DNA from: Helochares maculicollis
Taxonomy: Eukaryota > Arthropoda > Insecta > Coleoptera > Hydrophilidae
Assembly (NCBI GenBank): GCA_033557835.1
Contig: JAWQRO010000436.1
Coordinates: 1-39,048 of the forward strand
Reading direction: 5' to 3'
Length of the DNA: 39,048 nt
A program made the translations under genes and the position numbers. Below the pieces are notes generated by a model, which did no database searches, was not told the origin of the DNA, and saw only the letters and a list, made by a program, of their open reading frames with translations. Positions 10,131 through 21,300 of this stretch are shown piece after piece. The number at the start of each line of letters is the position of its first letter. Positions within the stretch are counted from its first letter, which is position 1.

Positions 10131-10682
10131 TTAAAAAGATATAAGAAACGTGCTGAAATGACAGTTCTTGTCAATTTATTCGAATTTTTAATAATACATC
10201 GGCATTTGCTAAGCAATTAGATTTAATTGTCTACATTTTTTTACCGTGATGTTTTACTCATTTTCACCATTTTTAGCATATCGTCTGTGTGAGAGCAAAA
10301 GTAAACATAATAGGGGGTTAGCTCGGTTAAACTGGAGTGATGAAATTTGGCATTAAGCTATAGCAGAGGAATCATAGATTCGCAGCGAATTGAGACATGC
10401 TCGGAAGTACTTGTTTACTTACCCAATTTTCAAATTATTTCAAGTAAATTAGTTGTTTAAATAATATTATCGAGTTACAAATTTGTACACGCTTTAAAAT
10501 CTAATAAAAATTACTAGCTACAAAATTTTAACAAGGTCAGAGCAAAGAAAAGCCAGTATTTATTTTTGAGGTATTAATCATTGTACTACATAAATATATT
10601 GTTACAATATGTGCAGCGATTGTTGGAAACAATAAAAATACGTTTGTGTAACACCGCAGCGATACAGCAAAATTACATTGGA

Positions 10683-10772
10683 CTTCAGGGAGTCCCAACA
10701 TGCTGAGTACAGCTTCGGGGAGTCCCAACATTCCGCGTACAATTTCGGGGGGTCCCACTATTCAAATATAAC
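10683..10772. repeat. Three-copy 30-bp minisatellite
   Basis: Units start at 10683, 10713 and 10743 with core TTCGGGGAGTCCCAACAT followed by a variable GTACA-type end; the third is more divergent. On the minus strand they lie in an open frame (10537-10758, GTG start only) reading GPPEIVRGM, LGLPEAVLSM, LGLPEVQ, so the period of ten codons keeps frame. No ATG and no other gene sign, so coding use is doubtful. Confidence 0.8.
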
Positions 10773-10867
10773 CACGATATACCGACAAATTGTTAAGCAG
10801 ATCAGCATTAAGCGGTTTCTGAGCATAAAATGTTTTATGTGACGATCTTAATAGCTGAATATTTCTG

Positions 10868-10985
10868 GATATTAAAAACTTAGGCAGACGCTCTTAAATG
10901 AGAGCGAAGCTCGAACCGGCTGCGCCGAAGCACAGTGTAGGCGTTTTTTGATGCTAGAAGACAACTTCATTGCCTTGATTCATTG
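10868..10985. repeat. Foldback element, partial copy 2
   Basis: From gagcgaagctcgaaccggct through ctgcgccgaag and gatgctagaagacaacttc this stretch lines up with the right arm of the element at 4743-4917. The left arm is reduced to cgctctt, leaving the short palindrome cgctcttaaatgagagcg. Confidence 0.5.
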
Positions 10986-11899
10986 CATTCTTAAGTTGTA
11001 CTATTCTATTATCTGTGTTTAAAATAATGTAATTGGTCAATTACACAAAATAATTTCGCTAATAATATTATTACATGTATTTTCGATAATGTTGAGGAGA
11101 CTCCACATTTTTTTTGGGTATGTATCTTTTTAACTAGCTTAATCGGAACATATTCTATTCTCATCGCAAACTCTTAAGCCCCCACTCTAAAAAAAAAACG
11201 GAAAAATGTTAAAAAAAGATGTTAAATTAATTTTCAGCAGCGGTAGTGGAAAAGAGATGGTAATTACAGAGTATACTATTAACTTAGCGGTGTATTTACA
11301 ATAAAAATATCTGAGTTTAAAACCCATTAATATAACAGCTAAAGAATAATTTTTAAAATGCTCCTATTATTCAATTTTGTTAGTGACAAATTAATAATTA
11401 TAACATTAAAATATTTTAAAATTACACACTGCAAATGACTATTAAATACAACTGCAAACCATATTCTTTATAATTATGAATATGTAATTAAACTACCTTA
11501 ATAATAAGAGTTAAGCCTCCTTGTTGCTTAGGAATCTGAAATTTATAATTCTTTATAAATAGTTCATTTTATTGCAAAAATACATGGAATTCCTTTTTTA
11601 TTTTCATCACAATAAAAATAAGTAGTTCAAACGTGACCAGCGATTTGCTTTATTAAATCAAACATTAAACAGTGCCGCTATTCATTCAAGGAAATCTATC
11701 TCAGCCAATATCATTGAATGCCCATAGGCTATATGTTTTATGAAAGGCTCCATAAAATTTCCCAGGCAAGAATAAACCAGTAGCAATCTTAAGAACTATA
11801 GATCATATTGCTAATTATACTTACGAGGTTATTAAGTTCATAATAGAAAATCTAATTAAATGATAATTAAATTCATAACAGATAAATTTTTATTTGCAG
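10986..11899. other. Non-coding AT-rich stretch
   Basis: I searched the plus strand here for a separate signal-peptide exon for the terminal exon at 11900. No ATG is followed by a convincing hydrophobic leader and a phase-1 donor. Nothing else stands out. Confidence 0.5.
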
Positions 11900-12021
11900 A
11901 TTTACCGTACGAGTGCCGGTTTGCCGATTGCAGTTTCCTTCATGCCAACACATGTGCTGAACATAAATTGATTACAGCATGCTGCTGTACTGACATTCAA
12001 TATTACAAGTTCAGGAAGTAA
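11900..12021 (+). CDS. Cysteine-rich gene B, terminal exon 2 (short form)
   Basis: Unrecognised family. The exon follows a good acceptor (TTTTTATTTGCAG) and opens with AT, which with the G left by the signal exon at 3064-3124 makes GAT (Asp). It codes DLPYECRFADC and continues with the pattern C-x4-C-x7-C-x8-CCC, ending TDIQYYKFRK-stop. The joined product is 60 residues: a 20-residue signal peptide and a mature peptide of about 40 residues with six cysteines, enough for three disulfides. LPY next to the splice site and the cysteine spacing match gene A, showing common descent. The intron would be 8.8 kb, with NDUFB2 and terminal exon 1 inside it. Unlike gene A it has no hydrophobic tail, so it is probably freely secreted. 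Confidence 0.7.
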
Positions 12022-15000
12022 TGAAGTGATTATGTGTACTATTTATTTGTTTTATGTTTAATTAAGTAAGGAATGGATGAAAGATTGTATGTAAATTAAA
12101 AGTTTTTAAGTTCCAGCCATTGAATTTATTTACACATATTTATAAAAATACATTGAAAAATTAATTTTTTTCTTACTTTTGTTACAAAAATATTAAAAAT
12201 CACAGCAAAACGCAGTTTGCTTAGAAAATAACATTGCTGAAGGTGTCTTTAAATACTATAACAAATATAAACAAACCAACAAAATTAAATAAATATCTGA
12301 AGTTACTTACTATCCTATTAGTAGGAGTTTATAACTACTATAACTACTATTTTATGTTATTAGTCTCAATGTTACCGCTTTTGAAAGACATTTCACTATC
12401 TATTCAAAACATCTAATTGAAACTGTAATAATAAGAAATGAGGTTTATCTTATTAATAAATTAATCATATAATTTTTCAAATAACCTGCTGTAATACTTA
12501 AAAAAATATTTTTGTTATGCTTAGAACGTTTACATTACAGTTAATATTAATCTGGTTTTATGAAATTTAAAGTGATAGTAATTTGCTATATCATTTAAGC
12601 ACGTTACAATATAAGGTAGTTGTACTCATTTGTACCATCAATGAATCAGATCATGACTGAATGAGATCCACATTTACATTATTAACAGTGATGATAGTCT
12701 CATTATATAAAGTCAAATCTTGCATATACAAAACGAACTTCAAACTTAAGGTAAGCTGATGTGTAAATTGCAAGATTTACAATATATCCTGCTACGGAAG
12801 TGAAGGGATAATATATTTTATGTACATATAGATACTATATTGATAGATTAGTGGAATTGTTATTCATTTATTAATATATGATAAACCAACACCATAAAAT
12901 CTTGTCTTAATATAATTCGATTTTACTTTGCACTTCGTTACCATCAGATGTCATCTGTTTCAATTTTATTGATAAATACTGGCAACAATTCAACTGCTAT
13001 TTTTATTGAACACAACAATAAACACTTCAGCTGTTCAATGCTTACAGAATGTATTATTAGCCAGTACAATTTATGTTGTACTTTATTATAAGTATTTAAA
13101 AACAATATAGTTACAGCTACGCATTGTTTGTAGCGAAATTCTCTACTGGAAAAAATACTATATCGTACCAGTAGGGGATTGTTCTTTCAACATGTGAAGA
13201 TTTCTTTCATAATTTCATTTATGCAATCTAAGTATTAAATATTGGATAAAATTATTTAATATGGTAATGTAATTTTTCACAAACAGCACTTCAATAAAGA
13301 GAGTATAACATTCTAAAATTCAAATAGAAACTAAAGTCGGGTGTTTATTTTGTTGGTGTCTGTCAAAGTGATGAAATATGTTTTATCATCTGACAGATGT
13401 AAGTGTTATCTATTATTTTGTGTTATTATTATCAGATAGAGGTTAAATTACCCGTATATAGATTTATAACAAAAGTAACAGTACTAGAGTAGCATTAAAC
13501 TTAATAATAAAACATTTTATAGGAAACGCCTACAAGTAAACAAGGATTAAGAGATATAGAGAGGTAACAAACATTATTCTAGTATTCAAGAACGAATTCG
13601 TTGAGTTTAACTGAACGTAATTCGGAATAAAAACAATAAAGATTATCTCTAGAAGCAATTAGGTAGGAGATATTTGTCCTGCAGTAAAAACTACCTCGTA
13701 AATTATAAGGTTTAGTGCGATACTTTAACTTTAAAAAAATTGTCTGAGTTACTTAATTTAAGAGATTAAAACCTAAAAATATGGCCCTTTGGTTCAGTGT
13801 GAACACAACATATTTTCTTCAAAATTCAAAAGTAATGTCTCAATAATACTATCAAGGTCCCAAATTGTAAAAGAGTTTACTTATAGAGCATTACCATAAA
13901 TATTTGTAAAATTAGTTTATAAAACACTTGTTTACTTAATTAAGATATTTGTACCATACATTATTTGTGCATTATTAAATTTTGTACGTGCTTAGACGGA
14001 CCCAAATTTATAATGTCTTGCAAATTAAACATTATAGTTTACCAATTTTGTACGAAGAGGTTTGTGAGTGTATCCTTCAATTGAGTTATTATAGAGAATG
14101 ATATTCATTGACCCTTACATGTCAGGTATTCATTCCAGAGAATATTAAAATGTCGGACAATTGAGGTATGTATAATTTAAAATCAGCGACAAATATGAAT
14201 CACAAAAGTAATAACTTCTGCAACAATACTAATTTTAAAAACACTAAACTAAATCTAAATTTAATTACCTTTAGCAGTGGTAAATAGAAATAAATATTTG
14301 ATGGCTGATCAGGCAAAATATTTATGGTAATGCACATACAATCTATAGTTATAAATAGAACTACAGGAATCGAAAAGACATAAAACTACAATGTGGTATT
14401 GTACTTATTAATTATTTTTTATGCGATAAAATGAAAAGTCAAACTTGTAAATCAAGTCTACTACTAAAATTACAGACACATTTTGTTAAATAAAGAAATA
14501 ATGGCACTCGCTAATATGTTTTTTCTAAATATATAAAATGAGCTGCAAGTTGCATGATTATATCAAGATCGAAACATAGAGTATTTAACATTAACTTATA
14601 CTGCACTCAAAATTCCTAAATAAGATATAAAGATATACATGTTAGCTGTCATTCTTTTTGGAATTTTGCATTAAAGTATAACTATATATGCTTATTATTT
14701 AAAAGCGTTACAACCTTACTAAACACCTCAGGAGTACTTGGACGACTTCTCGTGTAAAATATTTCTGCTTTAGTAAAAACAATGACTCAACGAAACACAC
14801 ATTTAGCAATTGTAAGAATCTCACAAGTGTGCTTAGCTCCAAACTAAAAAAGAAAAGGTAGCATCCTGACAAAATGAGGACAAAACCATGATTCTGAACC
14901 GGAGAGATAAAAGAGATGTTTTCATGCTAAGTACCAAACATAGTGCATGATACACAATATACCAGCATAGGAGATAGAAATGACAAAACTACCAATTACT

Positions 15001-15214
15001 ATAACAAAATCCTGATACTGATCCATCGGAACAAATGCAAATTTACTTTTTGTAAGATCTATAGTCGAATGGTTGAAAAAAGTTGTCTTTCATTTAATAA
15101 CAGCCACAGGTATTACAAATGCATTTCATTTACATAACACCATCAATATTAAATAATAAATAAAATATCAGTCTGTAGAGAAAGTATTGTACATTATTTA
15201 ATCAAAAATGAAAA
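12022..15214. other. AT-rich intergenic stretch, no gene seen
   Basis: Stops are dense in all frames, and the short frames at 12234-12416 and 14943-15137 have no splice context or recognisable content. No repeat stands out beyond general low complexity. Confidence 0.55.
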
Positions 15215-15863
15215 TCAACTTTCAATATCTTCTATTACAAATTTGGCAGAACTACCTTTGATGTCATCCTCTTCCAAAAGATTACACAAACTCATCGATG
15301 ATGAAGAATGACAAAGAAGAGATTTGTCAATTGTTACAAAAACTTTAGTTGCCCAAATGGAGCTGCCTGTACAGTCGAATAGGTTGAATAAGATACACCG
15401 AGGCTGTACTTTACCCATGTGTATCTCTTGTTTCCAAAAAAGAAGCACAATTTTCTATAATTATAATATATGAGTACTGTATTGAAATAAATATATTTTT
15501 TTAAATTGTGTGTTTCTAACAAACCCTCCAAACCCAACATAATTACAGCTTGCCTCAGGCACCACATAATAAATTTCAACGGAGCACCGAATACAATTTG
15601 CGGCAGCCAGTAACCATGCAGGATTTTTTGGTTTAAGCTGAAAAGTGTACACCGGCAGGTAGTCAATCCCAGGAGAAGTGCTAAAATGTCCGCCGGTGGC
15701 CCGTGGCAATAAGCTTTTTTTGGTGAGGTCTGAGTGTCTGGCTCAGTAAGAAATTTTGTGCTCGTTTGCAAGTAAAAAATACATCTTTTCGATGGCTGTT
15801 ATTTAGGCTAGCTAAGACAGATTGGACACTTTGCTTGTTTTGTTCTCTCTTCTCTTGGCTCAA
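15215..15863 (-). other. Unresolved GC-richer island with overlapping minus-strand frames
   Basis: Within otherwise very AT-rich DNA this stretch is richer in GC and keeps several minus-strand frames open: 15681-15863, 15334-15771 (145 residues), 15461-15709 and 15215-15448. Frame-hopping pieces look protein-like, such as YTFQLKPKNPAWLLAAANCI and SLCNLLEEDDIKGSSAKFVI, the latter ending IES-stop. This could be a decayed gene, a retrocopy or a transposon piece. I do not recognise the family and cannot show splice sites. Confidence 0.3.
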
Positions 15864-17614
15864 AAGTTACCGAATATCAACTAGGTTTTAAATGATTTTA
15901 CAAAGCAACATTGGAGCAGTGCAATTTTCAATTGGTGCTTCGGTCTAATAATTTTAGTTGTGCATCTTAGTCCAAATAATGACAATAAATTTCAAAGCCC
16001 TCAAGTTCTGAAGTCAAATGGCTACTTTGCTAACCACGAATGGATCTGGTTGCATGGGTGCCTGTAAGACAAAACAGCTAGATCGGGTAGATATTTATGT
16101 GATCCAAACATCTAAAAGATGTTCTATTTTGTAATCCCAATAAATCAAGTTTAAACTGGTTCAAGATATTATCCAAGAGAAGATTTTTCAGTCCATTAAT
16201 TTGTTTACTTCACTAACCTTTGAGAGTATTCTTTATAAAAAGTATATAGTATCCTTCTGCAATGTGGCAGATACTCATTTCGTAAGTAGATATTTTGGAC
16301 AAAAACGTTACTAAGGCACAGAATGTTTACAATGCCATCCAATAATTTGAAGTGGCTTATTGAATGGCCATTTTTTCATATTTCCATAAAATTACTGAAA
16401 TGACAAAGTTAAGGGAGATGGGGCTATTGTATTCCTACTTAAATGACAGGATATTAGAGATATACTTACTCAATCAAAGTTGAAATGACGATGGGAACAA
16501 TATTCATGATAAATATTGAGTTTTATGAAAGAATTAAGTAAAAAATATCACAGAGAGAGAGAGAGAGAAAATTAAAAATTGAGCAATGCATTAGCATGAA
16601 TACGGGGTTACTAAACTGTGGAAAAAAAATAGACCCATTTGAAATAGTCAGGCAAACAAGTCTTCTTGACATTCTGTTAATATGTCTCATAAATAATATT
16701 CATAAAAGTTAGGGTTTAGAAAAAATTGTTTTAAGAGCAGGATCTATACCATAGGGTACAATAATAAGATATCTAAGGAGGAAACGAAACAGAAAATTCC
16801 TGAGTGCAAGCGTTAGTGTTTCTATAATTATGAACAACCGAAAATGTAAAAAATATTGAAGTACATAACAAGAATAATTTAATGGTTCATATAAAACACT
16901 ATTTTCAATATGCATAATTAGCTTTAATCACCATTAATTACAGTGCAAAGAAACACTTTATTGTTACTATTTGTAGTAGGTGCATTTTTAATTGGTACAA
17001 TACAAATTGAATCCAGTATAAGTTTCGATTTTTGCTTAACACTATAAATATTAAACATAATGTTTTCGCATTAAGTATTCTGTATACAAAATTTAGGCAA
17101 CAATAATGTTAAGAAAACATTATTTTTAAAATTTATTCCTTTATAATTCCAAATAATTTGCAATTTCTAGTAAGTCAAAATTCACTAATAAAACAAAAAA
17201 GTCCAGACTACTTCATTTTCAAATGTGCAGCCTTGCCTGTGTTAGACGCCCGGTCCAGTCAAGGCCTGAAACTTTCAATCTTAATTTACCAAATAGGAAC
17301 TGCACATCGTTGTCTAAAGTTGTACTTTAAACAAACCAATACATATTTCCATTACTTACTCGGAAATAACATTTCCTGAGAGTAAATTTCCACAGCGTTT
17401 AATAGGAATTTATCGCGTTAAAAACAAATTGACTAAGATAAGTAAATGCTTTAAGTACTTGAGCACTTTTAAATGCATAGCTTCAAAAACAGCTATTTTC
17501 AGATAAACAAAAATCTTCAAGTGTAAGTCTATATATACTTTTACTAGCTCATCAAATATCCACTTGGTAGTTACAACCCACGTGGTTTCTACACTTTTGC
17601 CTATGATTTAGCAG
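15864..17614. other. AT-rich intergenic stretch with one microsatellite
   Basis: No exon is supportable. A (GA)n run is listed separately. Open frames at 16709-16915 (minus) and 17158-17379 (TTG start) lack supporting signals. Confidence 0.5.
16552..16569. repeat. (AG)n microsatellite
   Basis: Uninterrupted AG dinucleotide run of about nine units. Confidence 0.9.
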
Positions 17615-17620
17615 TTTATT
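17615..17620 (-). terminator. Candidate polyadenylation signal of the NANP-like gene
   Basis: AATAAA on the minus strand (tttatt on plus), about 200 bases beyond the stop codon at 17817. Confidence 0.4.
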
Positions 17621-17816
17621 GACTTTTTCATTCATAATCCTATTGTTTTAGTCCTTTCAACACAAATATTATCCAGATTTTCAACTAAAAATTGCTTTTA
17701 CAAAAATCTCAAAGGTCCTGCCTTTGACCACAAAGTAAGCATGAGGTTTTAATTGCAAATCTGGATAATATTATTTAAATAAAGTAAGCAACTCTTAGTA
17801 CAATATAACAAAAAAC

Positions 17817-18358
17817 TCAACTACCATCGCTACTATTGCTATTAGAATCTTCAAAATCAGGTATCGTCAAGAAGCGATTATTTATTTTATTCCTAACTCT
17901 AATTGCAGGTACTTTGGGGTTATTGGGTAACAATTTTGTTAGATCCGTAACATTTTCGATAATATAATCAGGATCTAGCTGGCGAAGCTTGGGATCATCG
18001 GTTGGCAGTGGTACCCAAACAGTTCCACCTAGCTTAGCTTGTATTCCGCCTAAAATATCGGTTTCTAATTTATCTCCGACCATTAAACACTGGCTGGGTT
18101 CTACGCCCAAATAATCACAAGCTTCGTGGAAAATTTGATGATGTGGTTTTTCCCATGGCAAATCACCAGAAACTAATATTTTATCAAAATGTGCCCGTAA
18201 GTTGAGCCGGTCAATTTTTTCCCATTGTGCTGAAGATGGCCCGTTGGTTATTAAAGCGAGTAGGTAATGCTTTCGTAATTCTTTAAGTAAAGCAATAATT
18301 TCTGGTGTTAAAGCCAAGAAATGATATCGAAGGTTGAGCCATGTATAATAAATTTCAC
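17817..18358 (-). CDS. NANP: NANP-like gene, exon 3 (HAD motifs II-IV)
   Basis: The acceptor reads TTTTCATAG on the minus strand, and the exon begins GT, completing the split Ser codon left by exon 2. It runs from EIYYTWLNLRYHF to SNSNSSDGS-stop. The TTG-started frame at 18317 is not the true start, because the homologous cap sequence continues upstream to the splice site. Confidence 0.92.
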
Positions 18359-21300
18359 CTATGAAAACATAAACACTGAAAATAGTTTAAAATAGATAAA
18401 AAATATGTATAGTTAGTAAACATCACGTAAAACACAAATAGATTAGGAAGAAGGAAGGGACTACACTGAGTAGTTACGATACAAAAATTAAAATCTAGGC
18501 ACCCTAAAATTTAAAGTAAAATATTGTCATTATAAAACTTCAAAATGACAAGTTAAAAAAATTAAATCGTATTAAAAGAAAAATTACAAAATTTGTCGTT
18601 ATTTGTAATATTAAAATATGCAGGTGAAGGTAATGACCTTAACTGGTGAAGAACATGAAATAGATGTAGAACCAACTGATAAAATTTCTAGAATTAAAGA
18701 AAAACTTGAAGAGAAGGAAGGTATACACCCAGCACAACAAAGATTAATATATCAAGGAAAAAAATTAAAAGATGACGATCCAATTTCTAAGTATAAAATC
18801 CAAGGTGGTGCAGTCTTACATTTAGTCGTTGCCTTAAGAGGAGGCATACCAACTGTGGAATCAAATGAAAGCTTAAACTAAAGCGCATTGTTTTAACAAG
18901 AGATGCAATTAAATTGTTGTTGAAACTGAAGATAATCTGAATGCATAAAAAACCAATGAGTATTAGTAAAATTTTATTAGGCCATCTCAAACAAATACAG
19001 AATTGTCACATAAAAGATTGTACTTACTTGTGATTCTGCTATAGTCATCACCTAATGCTTCATTCCACAACAGAAGCCTCCATCGCTCCAAAGACATGCT
19101 GATGTTTTCAGGGCATTGCCGGAACGCTTTCAAATAGCGGTTAGCTATAACTGTTGCTGCTTCATCAGGAACTCCATATTTATCCCGCAAAATTTTAGCA
19201 ACCTGCAATTAATGTTATTTTCTTTATCATAAATATAATTACATTGTGATAACATTACAACGGAAGTCATGCTTCTATAATACATGAATATTCAACATTT
19301 TAATGTCATTTCCAGTAAACCTACTCCACTTGCATCTGATTCTTTGGTTTAATATTGTTCAAAGTATAGAAGTACTAGTATAAGTCGAATTGACTAACTG
19401 CAACAATTGTTCAAATATGTTCAAAAATTATTATATCAATAATACACAATTGTTGACAATATCTATGCAACAATAAATATACTATACTTCATAAACAGTG
19501 ACCTCCAGAAGGACCAGGAAGTGGACTATTAACGAGAGAACCCAAACATTCGTAAAATTACGAACGACAACTTTTTCAAACATCGATGTCAAGGCCTTCA
19601 AAGTACTTGACAATACCGAATTAGTCAGAAACTTTTTGTGTAGCTTAAGTGATAGTGAAAAGCAGAGTAGAGCAATAATACATGCTAATACTAATGTAAT
19701 TAGAAGGTAGAACATTAATTAAATAAACAAAGTCAAATAACTAAGAAGTCTCGGTCTTTCCTTGGGGTTTTATATATTTAGTGGGTAGAGAATATCTTGT
19801 GATAGTTGTTTCAAAGTCTCTGGATTTTAGCTTGACCAATATTGCGTATTACTGCAGTTGGACAGAGATTGACTGTAACCGCTTACTTTAAATGATTTTT
19901 CTGAAGTTAAATGTGATTTAGTTATACATGTTATGTCGGTTTTATGTCTTGTCAAAACGGTTAGTACAAGTGATCTCTGGGATTTATATTTCACTGGTAT
20001 TGAATATTTTGATCGCTCGAATTTGGTGTGAAGTAGGTGTGTTAGACGTTAATTAAATAAAGAAGTAAATTTAATATGAATTGTTTTCTTTGAGGTAGTA
20101 AGGGTTTGATAATTTGTTTTACGAGGTGAGAAATATTGTCTAGGACCGTAGAAGAATTTGTTTTTGATTGCTCGGTTTGGAAAGTCCCTTGGGCGTAGGT
20201 CCTAGAAGCTGAAATGTTGGATTGAGAAAAGATGTATTCAGATAATGGTAGATACTTGTAATGGTGTTGTTTTCGAACGTTGGCTCGGTTTTGGAATAAG
20301 ACTTTATGATGTTGCCATCAGTAGCTAGCGAGATGGTTCCCGTTGCAATTTGCTTAAGTAGGTCCGTTAGTATGTTGCTGTTAATTTTAGATCCTGTAGT
20401 ATTCATTTAGGCTAGGAATAATTGTCTCGTAGATTTGTTTGATCAAATAGCAATGTTTACAAACATCCTTGTTAGGTGTTTATTTATAAATATTAATAAT
20501 TCAAGTTTGTATAGCTACAAAAGCACCATTAATATTCAAGAGATGAGTTTTATGGCTTTTAAATTATTTAAGCATTAAAGCATAGACCAATAAATGCCGA
20601 GAGTTTGCTCTTTATGAAGAGCAAATTATTTATAGGCTGTATGTTTTTAAACAAATTGCATTGTGGAAGGTGTTGATTTATAAAGAGATTTTTGGGACAA
20701 AAATACTGTTTAGATAATCGTACCTCAACCACAATGAACCAACATTCGCAATATGTGTAATGTCAGCCTACAATGTGAAGTGGTTTATTTAATGGTTTTT
20801 TGTAATCATGTAAAATGTTTAAGAGAAAATTAATTGAAATGTAATCCAAAGAGAACTGTACAACACCAGCAAATATTGAAAAAAGGCTACTTTCTAAATG
20901 CCAGATGTTCTTAATCTTTATTAATGAAATAATACATAGTTGAGGACAATATTTGCAGAGCAATAAATGACCGCATGCCTGTTTAGTGTGTTATAGACTA
21001 GAATTTTGAGAAAGGCGAATAACAAATTCAGTATAGAGTTCTATCAAAATTGTAATAGCAGACACAAAAATCTAAACAAATAGCCATGGCAGTGCTAAAT
21101 TTGGAAATAGATGACATGTTTAGTGCAGTAGGCAACAGGATACATTTATTCTCAATTGTCAGATTTTACTGATAATATACAAATAATAGAATGCAGATAA
21201 AGCCACATGTCGGCTTTTAAATTAGATAATTCATAAACATATATTCTGCAGTGTTCACTATTACATGTCGACTCAATCAATTGTCTGTATTAAGCAATTC

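Noticed and set aside
10828..10878. MFYVTILIAEYFWILKT leader as a signal exon for the exon at 11900
   Set aside because: The frame stops at once and there is no GT donor in phase 1.
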